Shown here piece after piece: positions 41,771-49,932 of a stretch of 64,000 nt of DNA. Location: the NCBI GenBank assembly GCA_946186185.1, contig CAMHMJ010000009.1, forward strand, positions 1 to 64,000. Reading direction: 5' to 3'. A program made the translations under genes and the position numbers. Every line of letters starts with the position of its first letter. Position 1 is the stretch's first letter. Under the pieces are notes generated by a model. The model saw only the letters and a list, made by a program, of their open reading frames with translations, ran no database searches and was not told the origin of the DNA. The stretch comes from an uncultured Treponema sp. Lineage in GTDB: Bacteria; Spirochaetota; Spirochaetia; Treponematales; Treponemataceae.

Positions 41771-43585
41771 TTACACCTTAAAGCCGGTTATCATCTGGAT
41801 TACGCTGTCGCTGGATTCCTTGTTTTTCTGGCTTGCATCCACGGCGATCTCAGTTGCCTCCTGAACGCCCCGGGCCGCATTGTAAATCACGTTGGCCTGA
41901 GAATGAGTTTCCTCAGACATTCCCTGAAGCTTATCAATATTCGTAAACAGGTTTCGGCTCTGATCCTTCATCTGTGAAGAAGCCTCGGTAATTTCCGCCG
42001 TGGTTCCGTCCAGAGTCTGCATGGTCTGCATAATATTATTGACCGCAGAATTCTGCTCGTCCATTCCGCTCTTAACTTCCTTCATCAGGGTGTTGATTTC
42101 AAGAATGTGAGAGCCCACAATGTCAAAAGACTGGCTTGAGTTGGTTGAAGAATCGCAAACCTTATTGATGGAAGCCGCAATTCCTTCAAGAAGCGCCTTG
42201 ATTTCCTGGGTCTGCTTTGAAGAAGTTTCCGCCAGCTTTCTGATTTCATCCGCAACAACAGAGAAGCCCTGTCCCGCTTCACCTGCGTGAGCCGCTTCGA
42301 TTGCCGCGTTCATGGCAAGGAGGTTGGTCTGAGCCGCAATCTTTGCAATTACCTGGTTTGCAACATTCAGGTTCTTTGACTGCTCCGTAATTTCCTGAAC
42401 CTGCTCCGAAACCTTCGCCTGATTTACCTTTCCGGCCTCAGATTCCTGAACCAGGGTTTCAAAATCGTTGGAAATCTTTTCTACGATATTTGTAACAGAA
42501 GAGATGTTTGAAGAAATCTGCTCGATTGCACCGGAAGCATTGCTGATTGCATTAACCTGACTTGTAATTCTGGTATCAAGAGTTCTGATTCCGCCTTCCA
42601 CCGCACGAACTGAAGTAGAAAGTTCATTTGCATAATCATTCTGAGTATTAATTCCCGAATCAATATCACCGATTTTGGTTACGATATTATTGATTTCCGT
42701 CATCTGACCGTTCATCTTGCTGTAAAGCTGGTCACTGGTTTTTCCAAGGATCTTACTTTCTTCCTGCAGGCTGCGCACAAGGTTTGAAAGACTGTCGATT
42801 ACCCCATTACAGTTTTTTACAAGACCGTTTAATTCAGAGCCGGAAACCTCAGGAATTCGGCTTGTAAGGTCAGCCTTTCCACTGGAAATGGATTCCATTG
42901 CATCTGAAATCCGGGACATAGAACCGAACAGGCTTTTTGTGAACAGGAAAACAAGAAGACAGCCGGCAAAAACCAGAATCAGGGAAATTATGGAGATTTT
43001 GACGATTTTCCTGTTTACAAAAATCATCAGTTCTTCAACGCTGATATCGCAGCCGATAAGACCGACAACCTTTCCACGGGAATTTATGATTCCCGTATAG
43101 GTGGAAATCATCAGACCCCAGTCTTCCTGATTTTCAATATCTGAAAAAGTGGTTTCTCCGGTGGCCAGCGTAATAAGCGGAGCATCACCCCAGGATACAA
43201 GGTCTTCATCCGTTCCCAGAGGAGAAAAATTGTCTTCATCACTCGGATCGCAGCTTCCGTCAATTATATATTTATAGGTTCCGTCCGGAAATTTTGCCAT
43301 GGTGTACAAAAACTGACAGCCAACCGACTCCTTAACATCCAGCATCCACAAACGGAGCTCGTCATAATAGGGATCGTTTTCGTCCATATTCTTCGTAAAC
43401 CGCTCAAATTCGTCACCGTCAATATGGTTCACAACCTTTTCGACAATCGGAACGCTCTCGCTCACCGCAAGATATTTTGCCGTTTCCTTTACCATGGAAA
43501 TCGAAAGAAAACAGACAATTCCCAGGGAAAGCATAATGAAGAATGCAAAAAAAACAACGAAACGAAATTTTATTGATTTGAACAT
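41771..43585 (-). CDS. Methyl-accepting chemotaxis protein with extracytoplasmic Cache-like sensor
   Basis: 604 residues. Transmembrane helix 1 (about 8-30), a periplasmic Cache-like domain (about 31-190) with [27 protein letters not shown], helix 2 (about 195-215), HAMP, and a long signalling coiled coil whose hairpin tip reads [33 protein letters not shown]. The tip binds CheA/CheW. No C-terminal pentapeptide for CheR is visible. AGGAG lies 6 nt before the ATG. The ligand cannot be read from the sequence. It feeds the periplasmic-flagella motility system of a spirochete. Confidence 0.93.
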   Translation of the reverse strand: MFKSIKFRFVVFFAFFIMLSLGIVCFLSISMVKETAKYLAVSESVPIVEKVVNHIDGDEFERFTKNMDENDPYYDELRLWMLDVKESVGCQFLYTMAKFPDGTYKYIIDGSCDPSDEDNFSPLGTDEDLVSWGDAPLITLATGETTFSDIENQEDWGLMISTYTGIINSRGKVVGLIGCDISVEELMIFVNRKIVKISIISLILVFAGCLLVFLFTKSLFGSMSRISDAMESISSGKADLTSRIPEVSGSELNGLVKNCNGVIDSLSNLVRSLQEESKILGKTSDQLYSKMNGQMTEINNIVTKIGDIDSGINTQNDYANELSTSVRAVEGGIRTLDTRITSQVNAISNASGAIEQISSNISSVTNIVEKISNDFETLVQESEAGKVNQAKVSEQVQEITEQSKNLNVANQVIAKIAAQTNLLAMNAAIEAAHAGEAGQGFSVVADEIRKLAETSSKQTQEIKALLEGIAASINKVCDSSTNSSQSFDIVGSHILEINTLMKEVKSGMDEQNSAVNNIMQTMQTLDGTTAEITEASSQMKDQSRNLFTNIDKLQGMSEETHSQANVIYNAARGVQEATEIAVDASQKNKESSDSVIQMITGFKV

Positions 43586-43675
43586 AACCAGCTCCTGTCT
43601 TAAAAGCAGCACGGAATCGCTCTCATAAACCGTGTTAACATCTAAGTATAGAGCCAGATTCTAAAAAAAACAAAG

Positions 43676-43709
43676 AAAAAAAATGCAAGGGCTCTCCTGA
43701 ACCCTTGCA
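43676..43709 (-). terminator. Terminator of lysA
   Basis: Minus strand TGCAAGGG-N10-CCCTTGCA, followed by eight T. It lies 39 nt past the lysA stop. Confidence 0.92.
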
Positions 43710-43747
43710 CTGATAGCTCCCACGAAGGCAGCGTGGCGCCTATAAAG

Positions 43748-45019
43748 TTACGCCTTAAAGCCTTCTACTCCCTTCAAATCCAGGGTTGCAAAAAGGTCTT
43801 CAAGAGTTTCGCGGCGGCGGATTTCCTTAAGGCTTCCGTCCTCACGAAGGAGGATTTCACCGCAGCGAACCTTTCCGTTGTAGTTGTAACCCATGGAACG
43901 ACCGTGAGCGCCTGCATCGTGAATGATTACAAGGTCACCCATATCGATTTTTGGAAGAGGGCGCTGAACCGCAAACTTGTCGCAGTTTTCGCAGAGGCTT
44001 CCGACAACATCGTAAACGTGATCACAAGGTGCATTTTCCTTTCCGCTTACGGTAACCTCGTGGTAAGCGCCGTACATTCCTGGTCTCATAAGGTCTGCCA
44101 TGCAGGAATCCAGGGCGATGTACTCGCGGTAGATATGCTTTTCGTGAATTGCAGTTGAAACAAGCCAGCCGTAAGGACCTGTAATCGGGCGGCCGCATTC
44201 CCAGTAGATTCCAAGTGGATCTAAGCCTGCAGGAACAATAATCTGGTCGTAGAGGGCGCGGATTTTCTTTGCAACTTCGTTGTAATCAACTTTTTTCTGA
44301 TCAGGCTTGTACGGAATACCAAGACCGCCGCCAAGATCTGTAAACTCGATTCGAACGCCGCATTCGTTCTTGATTTCTACGCAGAGTTCAAAAAGGATTT
44401 TAGCTGTATCTGCAAAAAAGTCAGGATTAAGCTCGTTTGAAGCAACCATCGTGTGAAGACCAAAATGCTTTACACCCTCAGCCTTGCAAATCTTGTATGC
44501 TTCAATTAACTGTTCCCGGGTAAGACCGTATTTTGCTTCCTCAGGCTTACCGATGATTGCGTTTCCACCCTTCTTAAGTGGACCAGGATTATAGCGGAAG
44601 CAGATTGTCTCAGGAAACTTTCCCCCAAGAGCCTTTTTCAAATATTCGATGTGGGTAAAATCGTCAAGATTGATGATATTTCCCTTTTCGTAAGCGTATT
44701 TGTATTCTTCAGCAGGAGTTTCATTGGAAGTGAAGATAACTTTTTCACCCTTAATTCCGCTCAAGTCAGAAAGCATAAGCTCTGCAATTGAAGAACAGTC
44801 TGCACCGCAGCCTTCGCTTGCAAGGACTTTCATAATGTATGGATTAGGGCAGGCTTTTACAGCAAAATGCTCCCGGAAAATCGGAAAAATGCTGAATGCT
44901 TTGGTGAATTCCCGCATGTTTTCGCGGATTGCCTTTTCATCATAAAGATAGAACGGAGTCGGAAACTTTTTTACGACTTCTTTAAGTTCATCATTTGAAA
45001 GTGGAAAATACTTTGCCAT
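43748..45019 (-). CDS. lysA: Diaminopimelate decarboxylase
   Basis: PLP enzyme of fold type III that converts meso-diaminopimelate to lysine. Lys55 in FREHFAVKACPNP is the PLP-binding residue; LGGGLGIPYK binds the phosphate, and WECGRPITG, GSLCENCDKF and DAGAHGRSMGYNYN supply the second half of the active site at the dimer interface. The 423 residues are normal for LysA. AAGAGG lies before the ATG. Nearby genes do not belong to lysine synthesis. A related carboxynorspermidine or arginine decarboxylase is less likely given length and motifs. Confidence 0.9.
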   Translation of the reverse strand: MAKYFPLSNDELKEVVKKFPTPFYLYDEKAIRENMREFTKAFSIFPIFREHFAVKACPNPYIMKVLASEGCGADCSSIAELMLSDLSGIKGEKVIFTSNETPAEEYKYAYEKGNIINLDDFTHIEYLKKALGGKFPETICFRYNPGPLKKGGNAIIGKPEEAKYGLTREQLIEAYKICKAEGVKHFGLHTMVASNELNPDFFADTAKILFELCVEIKNECGVRIEFTDLGGGLGIPYKPDQKKVDYNEVAKKIRALYDQIIVPAGLDPLGIYWECGRPITGPYGWLVSTAIHEKHIYREYIALDSCMADLMRPGMYGAYHEVTVSGKENAPCDHVYDVVGSLCENCDKFAVQRPLPKIDMGDLVIIHDAGAHGRSMGYNYNGKVRCGEILLREDGSLKEIRRRETLEDLFATLDLKGVEGFKA

Positions 45020-45073
45020 AAAAACCTCTTAAAAATATTAATAACTTTTATATAAACTCTGCTTCAAAACTGA

Positions 45074-46654
45074 TTATTCCCAGATTGCTATAAAGGTATT
45101 GCCGTACAATCCTTTAAACTCTTTTTCAAACTGAATAGCTTCACCCGGCTGGTAAACAGAATTACCACGCTCCAAGTTCTTCCAGCCTGCAAAGGTTTTT
45201 CCTTCCTTGATAAACGGACATTCAGGAAGAACAAGGGCACGATCTACTACCCAACTGCCGTTCGAATTATATTTAGCTGGATATGCGTATGCAGTTTCGG
45301 TAAATTTTTCATCTTCATTCTTTGTCTCATCAGAATAGAATAAAATTTCACTTGTTTTCCCCTTAAATGTAGATTCTTCTACCCATTTTGCATACCAGAC
45401 ATTACGTGAGTTCCAAAATTTTGGATCATTTATTTGACCAGGAAGTTTCTCAGCATAAAAACTATTTACATTATCACTACCGTTCCAGCCACCCAATACA
45501 TATCCTTCTTTTGTAAAGAACTCACCTTTCGACAATCTGTAATCGCTGTCGTCGCTTTCAACTCTTTCCCATTCAAGATTTGCAGCATCGGCTTCCTTTA
45601 CATAAGTTGAGATATAGGCATTGTCCTTTTTCCAGATAGCGTAATAAGTTGTTCCGCTTTTGAAACTCGGGGAAGAATATACAGAAGTTGCAATAGGGTC
45701 TGTTGAATAACCTTCAAGAGTATAGCCCTCACGCTTAAAATCAATGGCAGCCACATCAACATTAGCCTTCGACTTTGGACCTATTTTTATGGTTTTCACT
45801 TCACATTTATCCAGATCTTTTGAAGATGCACAGTCATTCATATTGAATGAATATATTTTCATGGTGCTTTTGCTGTACCAGTATTCATAGAAATCATAAC
45901 ATGAAGAGTAATAAGCCATGTCTGTTTCATCATATTTAGAAGACAAATCTGACGGGTAAATATACATATCATACAGCGAAGTTTTTGAATTAGCTTCACA
46001 CGCATAAGTTCCGTCCGATTTTGCCCAGTAAGTACATGCTTTTTCATCATTCTCTTTGTCTACATCAGGAGAAACAAAATCTTCGTACCTGGTCGCAACC
46101 TGCTTCTGCTCAACCTTTACATTGGTTTCAGTGGAAGCTTTTTCCTTGTAATAGAAATTTATAAGAATTGAATCATTCTTCCAGAGGGCATATACATCGA
46201 TGTCTTTAGAGAGTGTCTTCTTAGCATCAGTTCTATAAACTACTGAATAATCGTCTGCTTTCGGAGCCTTGTCTTTAAAACCTAATAGAGTATATCCTTC
46301 ACGTTCTTTCGAAAGCTTGTCAAACTCATATTTATTGGTAGCAGCATCAGCATAAGTGTCTTCTAAAGTTTCCGTTTCCCCCGGAATCTGCCAGTGAACG
46401 GTTACTTTGTGGCCTTTTTTGGTATCAGGTTTTGTATCCGTGCCTGAAGAAGGATTTGTTGTTGAAGAATCGCCACCTGTTGAAGGCTCTCCGCCCGATG
46501 AAGGCTCATCATCATCTTCAGAACCTGTCGTAACCTGGGTTGGAGAATCCGTCTCTGACGAAGAACCAGATGCGGTATCACAACCGGTGAATAGGAATGC
46601 ACAGAGCATTCCAGCCATTAAGAGCTTTGCAATGTTTTTGAAACACTTTTTCAT
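45074..46654 (-). CDS. Lipoprotein with InlB B-repeat (Listeria-Bacteroides) modules
   Basis: 526 residues: lipobox FLFTGC (Cys25), a Ser/Thr/Gly/Pro/Asp linker (about 26-80), then several beta-grasp modules of the InlB B-repeat type (PF09479). These are marked by EGYTLLGF...VYALW, EGYTLEGYS...YYAIW, EGYVLGGWN...WYAKW and EGKTFAGWK...FIAIW. Such modules occur in surface adhesins and secreted proteins. AAGGAGG precedes the ATG and is partly included in a strong leader hairpin. It is probably surface-exposed, with a binding role (inference). Confidence 0.85.
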   Translation of the reverse strand: MKKCFKNIAKLLMAGMLCAFLFTGCDTASGSSSETDSPTQVTTGSEDDDEPSSGGEPSTGGDSSTTNPSSGTDTKPDTKKGHKVTVHWQIPGETETLEDTYADAATNKYEFDKLSKEREGYTLLGFKDKAPKADDYSVVYRTDAKKTLSKDIDVYALWKNDSILINFYYKEKASTETNVKVEQKQVATRYEDFVSPDVDKENDEKACTYWAKSDGTYACEANSKTSLYDMYIYPSDLSSKYDETDMAYYSSCYDFYEYWYSKSTMKIYSFNMNDCASSKDLDKCEVKTIKIGPKSKANVDVAAIDFKREGYTLEGYSTDPIATSVYSSPSFKSGTTYYAIWKKDNAYISTYVKEADAANLEWERVESDDSDYRLSKGEFFTKEGYVLGGWNGSDNVNSFYAEKLPGQINDPKFWNSRNVWYAKWVEESTFKGKTSEILFYSDETKNEDEKFTETAYAYPAKYNSNGSWVVDRALVLPECPFIKEGKTFAGWKNLERGNSVYQPGEAIQFEKEFKGLYGNTFIAIWE

Positions 46655-46665
46655 TTTTCCCTCCT

Positions 46666-46698
46666 TATGGAAGCAGCTGTACTGCTTCCATAAGGCCG
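46666..46698 (-). promoter_or_regulatory. Leader hairpin covering the ribosome-binding site of the InlB-repeat lipoprotein
   Basis: Minus strand CCTTATGGAAGCAG-TACAG-CTGCTTCCATAAGG, 14-bp perfect stem. The 3' arm ends in AAGG of the AAGGAGG ribosome-binding site, so folding would sequester part of it. It shares GGAAGCAG-ACA-CTGCTTCC with the leader at 40373-40393. Confidence 0.7.
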
Positions 46699-46834
46699 CA
46701 TGGGCCGTTTTTTTTTGGAAATACTTTTGAAAATCAGTATATATTATTTAAGCTTTAAATATAAGTGCGAACTGTTTTTTTTCCAAAAATTATAAGCTGC
46801 ACAAACCGGACTATTGAATAAAACACCTTTTTAC

Positions 46835-46840
46835 TATAAT
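46835..46840 (+). promoter_or_regulatory. -10 box of tRNA-Leu
   Basis: Consensus TATAAT lies 12 nt before the mature 5' end. A TTGAAT at 46814-46819 is 15 bp upstream, which is short for a -35 spacer. Confidence 0.5.
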
Positions 46841-46852
46841 ATTAACTGCGTC

Positions 46853-46937
46853 GCCGGGATGGTGGAATGGTAGACACAAGGGACTTAAAATCCCTCGGCA
46901 GTTAAATGCCGTGCCAGTTCGAGTCTGGTTCCCGGCA
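46853..46937 (+). tRNA. tRNA-Leu, anticodon UAA
   Basis: 85 nt. Acceptor stem GCCGGGA/TCCCGGC, anticodon stem AGGGA/TCCCT with loop CTTAAAA giving anticodon TAA, a long variable arm (CGGCAGTTAAATGCCG) as expected for leucine, and T-arm CCAG-TTCGAGT-CTGG. The 3' CCA is not encoded (ACA follows the discriminator A). It is followed at 46942 by a perfect terminator. Two incomplete copies of its 3' end lie downstream. Confidence 0.97.
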
Positions 46938-46941
46938 ACAC

Positions 46942-46972
46942 AAACGCTTCTAGTTTTTAGAAGCGTTTTTTT
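46942..46972 (+). terminator. Terminator of tRNA-Leu
   Basis: AAACGCTTCTA/TAGAAGCGTTT, 11-bp perfect stem, GTTTT loop, then TTTT. Confidence 0.9.
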
Positions 46973-46997
46973 ATTTAACAAAGCATTTCTACACTTG

Positions 46998-47254
46998 CTC
47001 GAACTGGCACGAGTAAGTAAATCCTAAAAAAGCCCTGGCGGCCTTTTTTTTAACGGATTTCCTATTTCACAGAGTTCGAGTCTGGTTCCCGGCAACATCT
47101 AGCACTTCTTATTTGGAAGTGCTTTTTTTATTTAACACATTGTTTTTACATTCTCTCGAACCGGCACAGTGTAGGAAAATCCTAAAAAAGCCCTGGCGGC
47201 CTTTTTTTTAACGGATTTCCTATTTCACAGAGTTCGAGTCTGGTTCCCAGCACA
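46998..47254 (+). repeat. Tandem array of tRNA-Leu 3' ends with palindromic spacers, period 158 bp
   Basis: A 75-bp block (47019-47093) recurs at 47177-47251 with one difference. Each block contains a long imperfect stem-loop (AAATCC.../...GGATTT with AAAAAAG/CTTTTTT inside) and the last part of tRNA-Leu (T-arm through acceptor stem, 47073-47097 and 47231-47254). Before each block lies CTCGAACTGGCAC (46998-47010) or CTCGAACCGGCAC (47155-47167), the reverse complement of the tRNA T-arm region (exact in the first). After each tRNA end comes a terminator-type hairpin. Confidence 0.9.
47101..47129 (+). terminator. Terminator-like hairpin after the second tRNA 3' end
   Basis: AGCACTTC/GAAGTGCT with TTATTTG loop and seven T, followed by ATTTAAC as after the first and third hairpins. 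The stem sequence differs from those but pairing is kept. Confidence 0.85.
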
Positions 47255-47259
47255 TATAA

Positions 47260-47288
47260 CAACTTCTGTTTCGGAAGTTGCTTTTTTT
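47260..47288 (+). terminator. Terminator-like hairpin after the third tRNA 3' end
   Basis: CAACTTC/GAAGTTG with TGTTTCG loop, then CTTTTTTT and ATTTAAC. It stands just upstream of the tatD promoter. Confidence 0.85.
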
Positions 47289-47319
47289 ATTTAACAAATT
47301 GTCTTTAAATCCCTGCTAT

Positions 47320-47348
47320 TTGCTCAAAGACCTTGCTTTCACTATAAT
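47320..47348 (+). promoter_or_regulatory. Promoter of tatD, leaderless arrangement
   Basis: TTGCTC (47320-47325), 17-bp spacer, consensus TATAAT (47343-47348), then only 7 nt (AGCCGCT) to the ATG at 47356. Confidence 0.75.
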
Positions 47349-47355
47349 AGCCGCT

Positions 47356-48258
47356 ATGTTTTCAGATACTCATTTTCACTTCAATCATACAACAATAGAC
47401 GGCTTTATGGGCACCACGGCAAACGGGGTTGAGTTTCTTACAAAAATGGCAGAACGGAACTGCTTTTTCGGTCTTGATATTGGAACCGAATGCGACGATC
47501 TTTTGAACCGGGAAGCCACACTGGACACAAGCATTTCACAAATCAAAGATGTAAAACTTGCTGACAAAGTGCGAAACTTTCTTTACTTTGCAGCCGGAAT
47601 CTGGCCAAGCCCGGAAGCAATCAAAGACCGGCACAATCAGATAAAAATTCTTAAAGAGCAGATAGAAGCAGCTGAAAAATCCGGAGACCAGGACACACTT
47701 CACAGAAAAATTCTCGCATTGGGAGAATTTGGACTTGACCATCACTGGAACCCGGCCGGCGTAGACGGAAGATGCGAAAGCGATTTTGACCAGGCCATGT
47801 TCGACGGCGAAAAAGAACTTTGTAAAATGCAGCTTGAACTGGCACAGAACCTGAAGCTTCCTGCCATTATTCACTCTCGGGATGCATTTGAAGACACAAT
47901 GGAATGCATAAAAGAGGTGGACTATAACAACGGTATCATCCACTGCTACTCCTACGGCGCAGATGAAGCAAAAGCCTTTCTGGATGCTGGCTGGTACATC
48001 AGTTTTTCCGGCTCCGTGACCTACACAAAACGCAGTAAAATGGAAAAAATGATCGAGCTCATAAAAACCGTTCCGGATGACCGCATTCTGCTTGAAACAG
48101 ACTCGCCGTACCTTGCTCCGGTTCCACTCCGGGGAACAATAAACACGCCGGTAAATGTAGAGCATACCTACCGCTTTATTGCCCAAATCCGGGAAACAAC
48201 GCCGGAAGCATTAAGTGACCTGGTAGACAGCAATGTAAAAAAACTCTTCGGCGTTTAA
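47356..48258 (+). CDS. tatD: TatD-family metal-dependent DNase
   Basis: 300 residues of the amidohydrolase-fold TatD family, 3'-5' exonuclease/AP endonuclease type. Metal ligands are visible: DTHFHF at the N-terminus, GEFGLDHHW (Glu and Asp), IHSRDA, IIHCYSYGADEA and LLETDSPYLAP. The length exceeds the usual 260 owing to an insertion near 75-105 that includes KEQIEAAEKSGDQDTLHRK. The ATG at 47356 is the only start compatible with the N-terminal HxH; a longer reading would include promoter sequence. A terminator follows. Predicted to be translated from a leaderless mRNA. Confidence 0.92.
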   Translation: MFSDTHFHFNHTTIDGFMGTTANGVEFLTKMAERNCFFGLDIGTECDDLLNREATLDTSISQIKDVKLADKVRNFLYFAAGIWPSPEAIKDRHNQIKILKEQIEAAEKSGDQDTLHRKILALGEFGLDHHWNPAGVDGRCESDFDQAMFDGEKELCKMQLELAQNLKLPAIIHSRDAFEDTMECIKEVDYNNGIIHCYSYGADEAKAFLDAGWYISFSGSVTYTKRSKMEKMIELIKTVPDDRILLETDSPYLAPVPLRGTINTPVNVEHTYRFIAQIRETTPEALSDLVDSNVKKLFGV

Positions 48259-48264
48259 AATAAT

Positions 48265-48328
48265 ACAGGCTGCATCCGGAGGGCGGCAACAAAAGCAACC
48301 GCTTTTTCGGACACAGCCTGTTTTTTTT
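48265..48328 (+). terminator. Branched terminator of tatD
   Basis: ACAGGCTG(C/T)(A/G)TCCG pairs with CGGACACAGCCTGT (48265-48278 with 48308-48321). A small GCGG/CCGC hairpin lies inside the loop and eight T follow. Confidence 0.85.
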
Positions 48329-48405
48329 GGCTCATGACCTTTCAATAAACAAATTAAAGTTTATTCAGACACAGCCTCATATTTCACCCGCAAGTTACAC
48401 TTCTT

Positions 48406-48903
48406 CTATTCAACCTGACTGTAAAGACCGCTCATTTCTTCCCGCCACTCAGGCTTTTTGTCTTTTTCTTCCCAGTCGATAATTTTTTTGATTGTAAAAT
48501 GTCTCTGATCCCGTGGATTTTCAAAATAAAGAATTCCAAAGCGACCCTGCCCGATATAGGCAATTTTTTCGTTCTGACCAACCTTTTCCGTTTCAGAAAG
48601 GCGTGCCATTACGCATTCAAAATGAACCGGCTTTCCACTTGATTTTTCTGCAATAGCGCTGGACATATCAGTTATTGCCTGACTGCAAAGAGGGCAGATA
48701 TTCTCTCTTGCCTTGAACTCCTGAATTGCCTTGGCCTTTTTGGCAGCAAGCTCAGGATTTTCCTGCGGAACAAACTTAAATTTCGGAGTATTTTTCTGAC
48801 CTTCGTTCTGATTTCCGCTGTTTCTATTATTATTGTTGTTATTATTACTTTTTTTCTGTTCGTTCCAGTTACGACGCCTGTTTTTTCCGTGTCGTTTTTC
48901 CAT
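48406..48903 (-). CDS. Conserved-type protein with Cys/His metal-binding motif and Asn-rich N-terminus
   Basis: 165 residues, no signal peptide. The first 45 residues are basic then poly-Asn (seven in a row at the DNA level), likely disordered. A core from ENICPLCSQAITD to HFECVMARL has CxxC and HxxC, consistent with a small zinc-binding unit. The rest is mixed alpha/beta with IAYIGQGRFGILYFE. I do not know the family. AAGGAG lies 10 nt before the ATG. It is last in a minus-strand gene run that starts with rpsP. Confidence 0.65.
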   Translation of the reverse strand: MEKRHGKNRRRNWNEQKKSNNNNNNNRNSGNQNEGQKNTPKFKFVPQENPELAAKKAKAIQEFKARENICPLCSQAITDMSSAIAEKSSGKPVHFECVMARLSETEKVGQNEKIAYIGQGRFGILYFENPRDQRHFTIKKIIDWEEKDKKPEWREEMSGLYSQVE

Positions 48904-48937
48904 AAACTAAAAGCTCCTTTTCCGGAGCCGAACAAAA

Positions 48938-49129
48938 TCAGTCCCGGAACTGCAATTCTTCAGGGTCTTCAACCAGTTTTTTGCTGATAACCTGAGCAAT
49001 CCTCTGAATCGCATTATTTAAATATTCTTCATCGTGAATTTTCACTCTAAGCTCCATAAGCCTTGGAGAAAGTTCACATTCCTTTTCAAGAACAAGAGTT
49101 CTGGCTGCTTGTCTGGTACTAGAAATCAT
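48938..49129 (-). CDS. Small conserved-type helical protein, possibly FlgM-like
   Basis: 63 residues, starting 4 nt inside the stop of yraN (ATGA overlap) with GGAG 5 nt upstream, so translation is coupled and the gene is real. The second half (RLMELRVKIHDEEYLNNAIQRIAQVI) resembles the C-terminal part of the anti-sigma-28 factor FlgM (R-xx-L-xx-K-I-xxxx-Y-xxxx-xx-IA). The match is short and the usual N-terminal part is missing, so FlgM is only a suggestion. Confidence 0.55.
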   Translation of the reverse strand: MISSTRQAARTLVLEKECELSPRLMELRVKIHDEEYLNNAIQRIAQVISKKLVEDPEELQFRD

Positions 49130-49536
49130 AAAAACTCCGCAAAAGCATTTTCTATGTGATACACCTCAGGAAAACCCGGCATATCATTGACAATCACATC
49201 AAAACGAATAAAGTCGTTACTATATTGTCGATGAATTGCTAGAAAACATTTAGCGGTTTTAATAATTCTTTTTTGTTTTCTTATATCAAGAACATGAGAG
49301 AGCAGCTCTGCATTTCCATTTGGAAGCGTTTTTACTTCAACGAAGACCAAAACGTTTCCCTTTTCTACTATTATATCAACTTCTCCCCGTCTTGTCCTGT
49401 AATTACGCTGAATAATTGAATATCCGTTTTTAATTAAATAATTACATGCCTTTTCTTCACCGGAATTTCCCGTCTCTTTTTTGTATGGATTTTTCGGTGA
49501 AATCTTTTTCTCATTCTCTTTTACCGGCTTTTCCAC
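49126..49536 (-). CDS. yraN: YraN/UPF0102 family nuclease-like protein (GTG start)
   Basis: 136 residues. The nuclease-fold motif is E26-x(~20)-GEVDIIVE-x-GNVLVFVEVK, the PD-(D/E)xK pattern of UPF0102 proteins with the E, D and ExK residues in place. An N-terminal Lys/Glu-rich extension of 25 residues precedes it. The start is GTG with AAGAGG 4 nt upstream. In many bacteria yraN lies near rplS/rnhB, which agrees with the surrounding gene order. Confidence 0.88.
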   Translation of the reverse strand: MEKPVKENEKKISPKNPYKKETGNSGEEKACNYLIKNGYSIIQRNYRTRRGEVDIIVEKGNVLVFVEVKTLPNGNAELLSHVLDIRKQKRIIKTAKCFLAIHRQYSNDFIRFDVIVNDMPGFPEVYHIENAFAEFL

Positions 49537-49603
49537 AAAACCTCTTACGCTTTTTTTGACTCGTCACCTTCGGCTGACAGAAGGACAGTTTTCCTTAAAA
49601 CCC

Positions 49604-49921
49604 TTAAAGTTCCTCTAAATCGTCAGAAGAATCGATGTCTTCGATTTCTTCAACATCTTCAAGATCCTCTACTTCCTCAAGATCTTCTACCTCAGACACC
49701 GGCTTTGCTGCTGCAGGCTTCTTTACCGTAGGCTCGGCAATTTCATACCCTTCAGACAAAAGATAAGGAACCGGCCAGTTTTTTAAAGCATCCACGTGAT
49801 ACTGAGTTGCACGCTTGTTATCAGAGAGGAACATATTTGTTCCGTCTTCAAAAAAAACAGGTGCGGAAAAGCAGGTTCCCACCTTTATCTGATTAACGTT
49901 AATTCTGTGCATCACTGCCAT
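49604..49921 (-). CDS. Stand-alone DUF3391-like domain with acidic tail
   Basis: 105 residues. The N-terminal 55 (HRINVNQIKVGTCFSAPVFFEDGTNMFL) look like the DUF3391 module that precedes HD-GYP c-di-GMP phosphodiesterases, but no HD-GYP domain follows. The tail is an acidic repeat of EVEDLE/EIEDID units. The start at 49921 has GGAGG 5 nt upstream; a longer reading by four codons would start inside the ribosome-binding site. The stop of the FlhB-C-like gene lies 12 bp upstream. The function is unknown; a regulatory or adaptor role is possible. Confidence 0.6.
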   Translation of the reverse strand: MAVMHRINVNQIKVGTCFSAPVFFEDGTNMFLSDNKRATQYHVDALKNWPVPYLLSEGYEIAEPTVKKPAAAKPVSEVEDLEEVEDLEDVEEIEDIDSSDDLEEL

Positions 49922-49932
49922 ACTTTCCTCCA

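Noticed and set aside
45020..45073. Lysine riboswitch linked to lysA
   Set aside because: Only 53 bp separate lysA from its upstream neighbour, far less than the aptamer needs.
47073..47254. Second and third tRNA-Leu genes downstream of the real one
   Set aside because: Only the T-arm and 3' acceptor strand are present. The 5' acceptor strand, D-arm, anticodon arm and variable arm are missing, so no tRNA can fold.
47278..47355. Longer tatD starting at 47278
   Set aside because: The extra codons cover the terminator tail and the -35/-10 promoter. The family N-terminus begins at the ATG at 47356.
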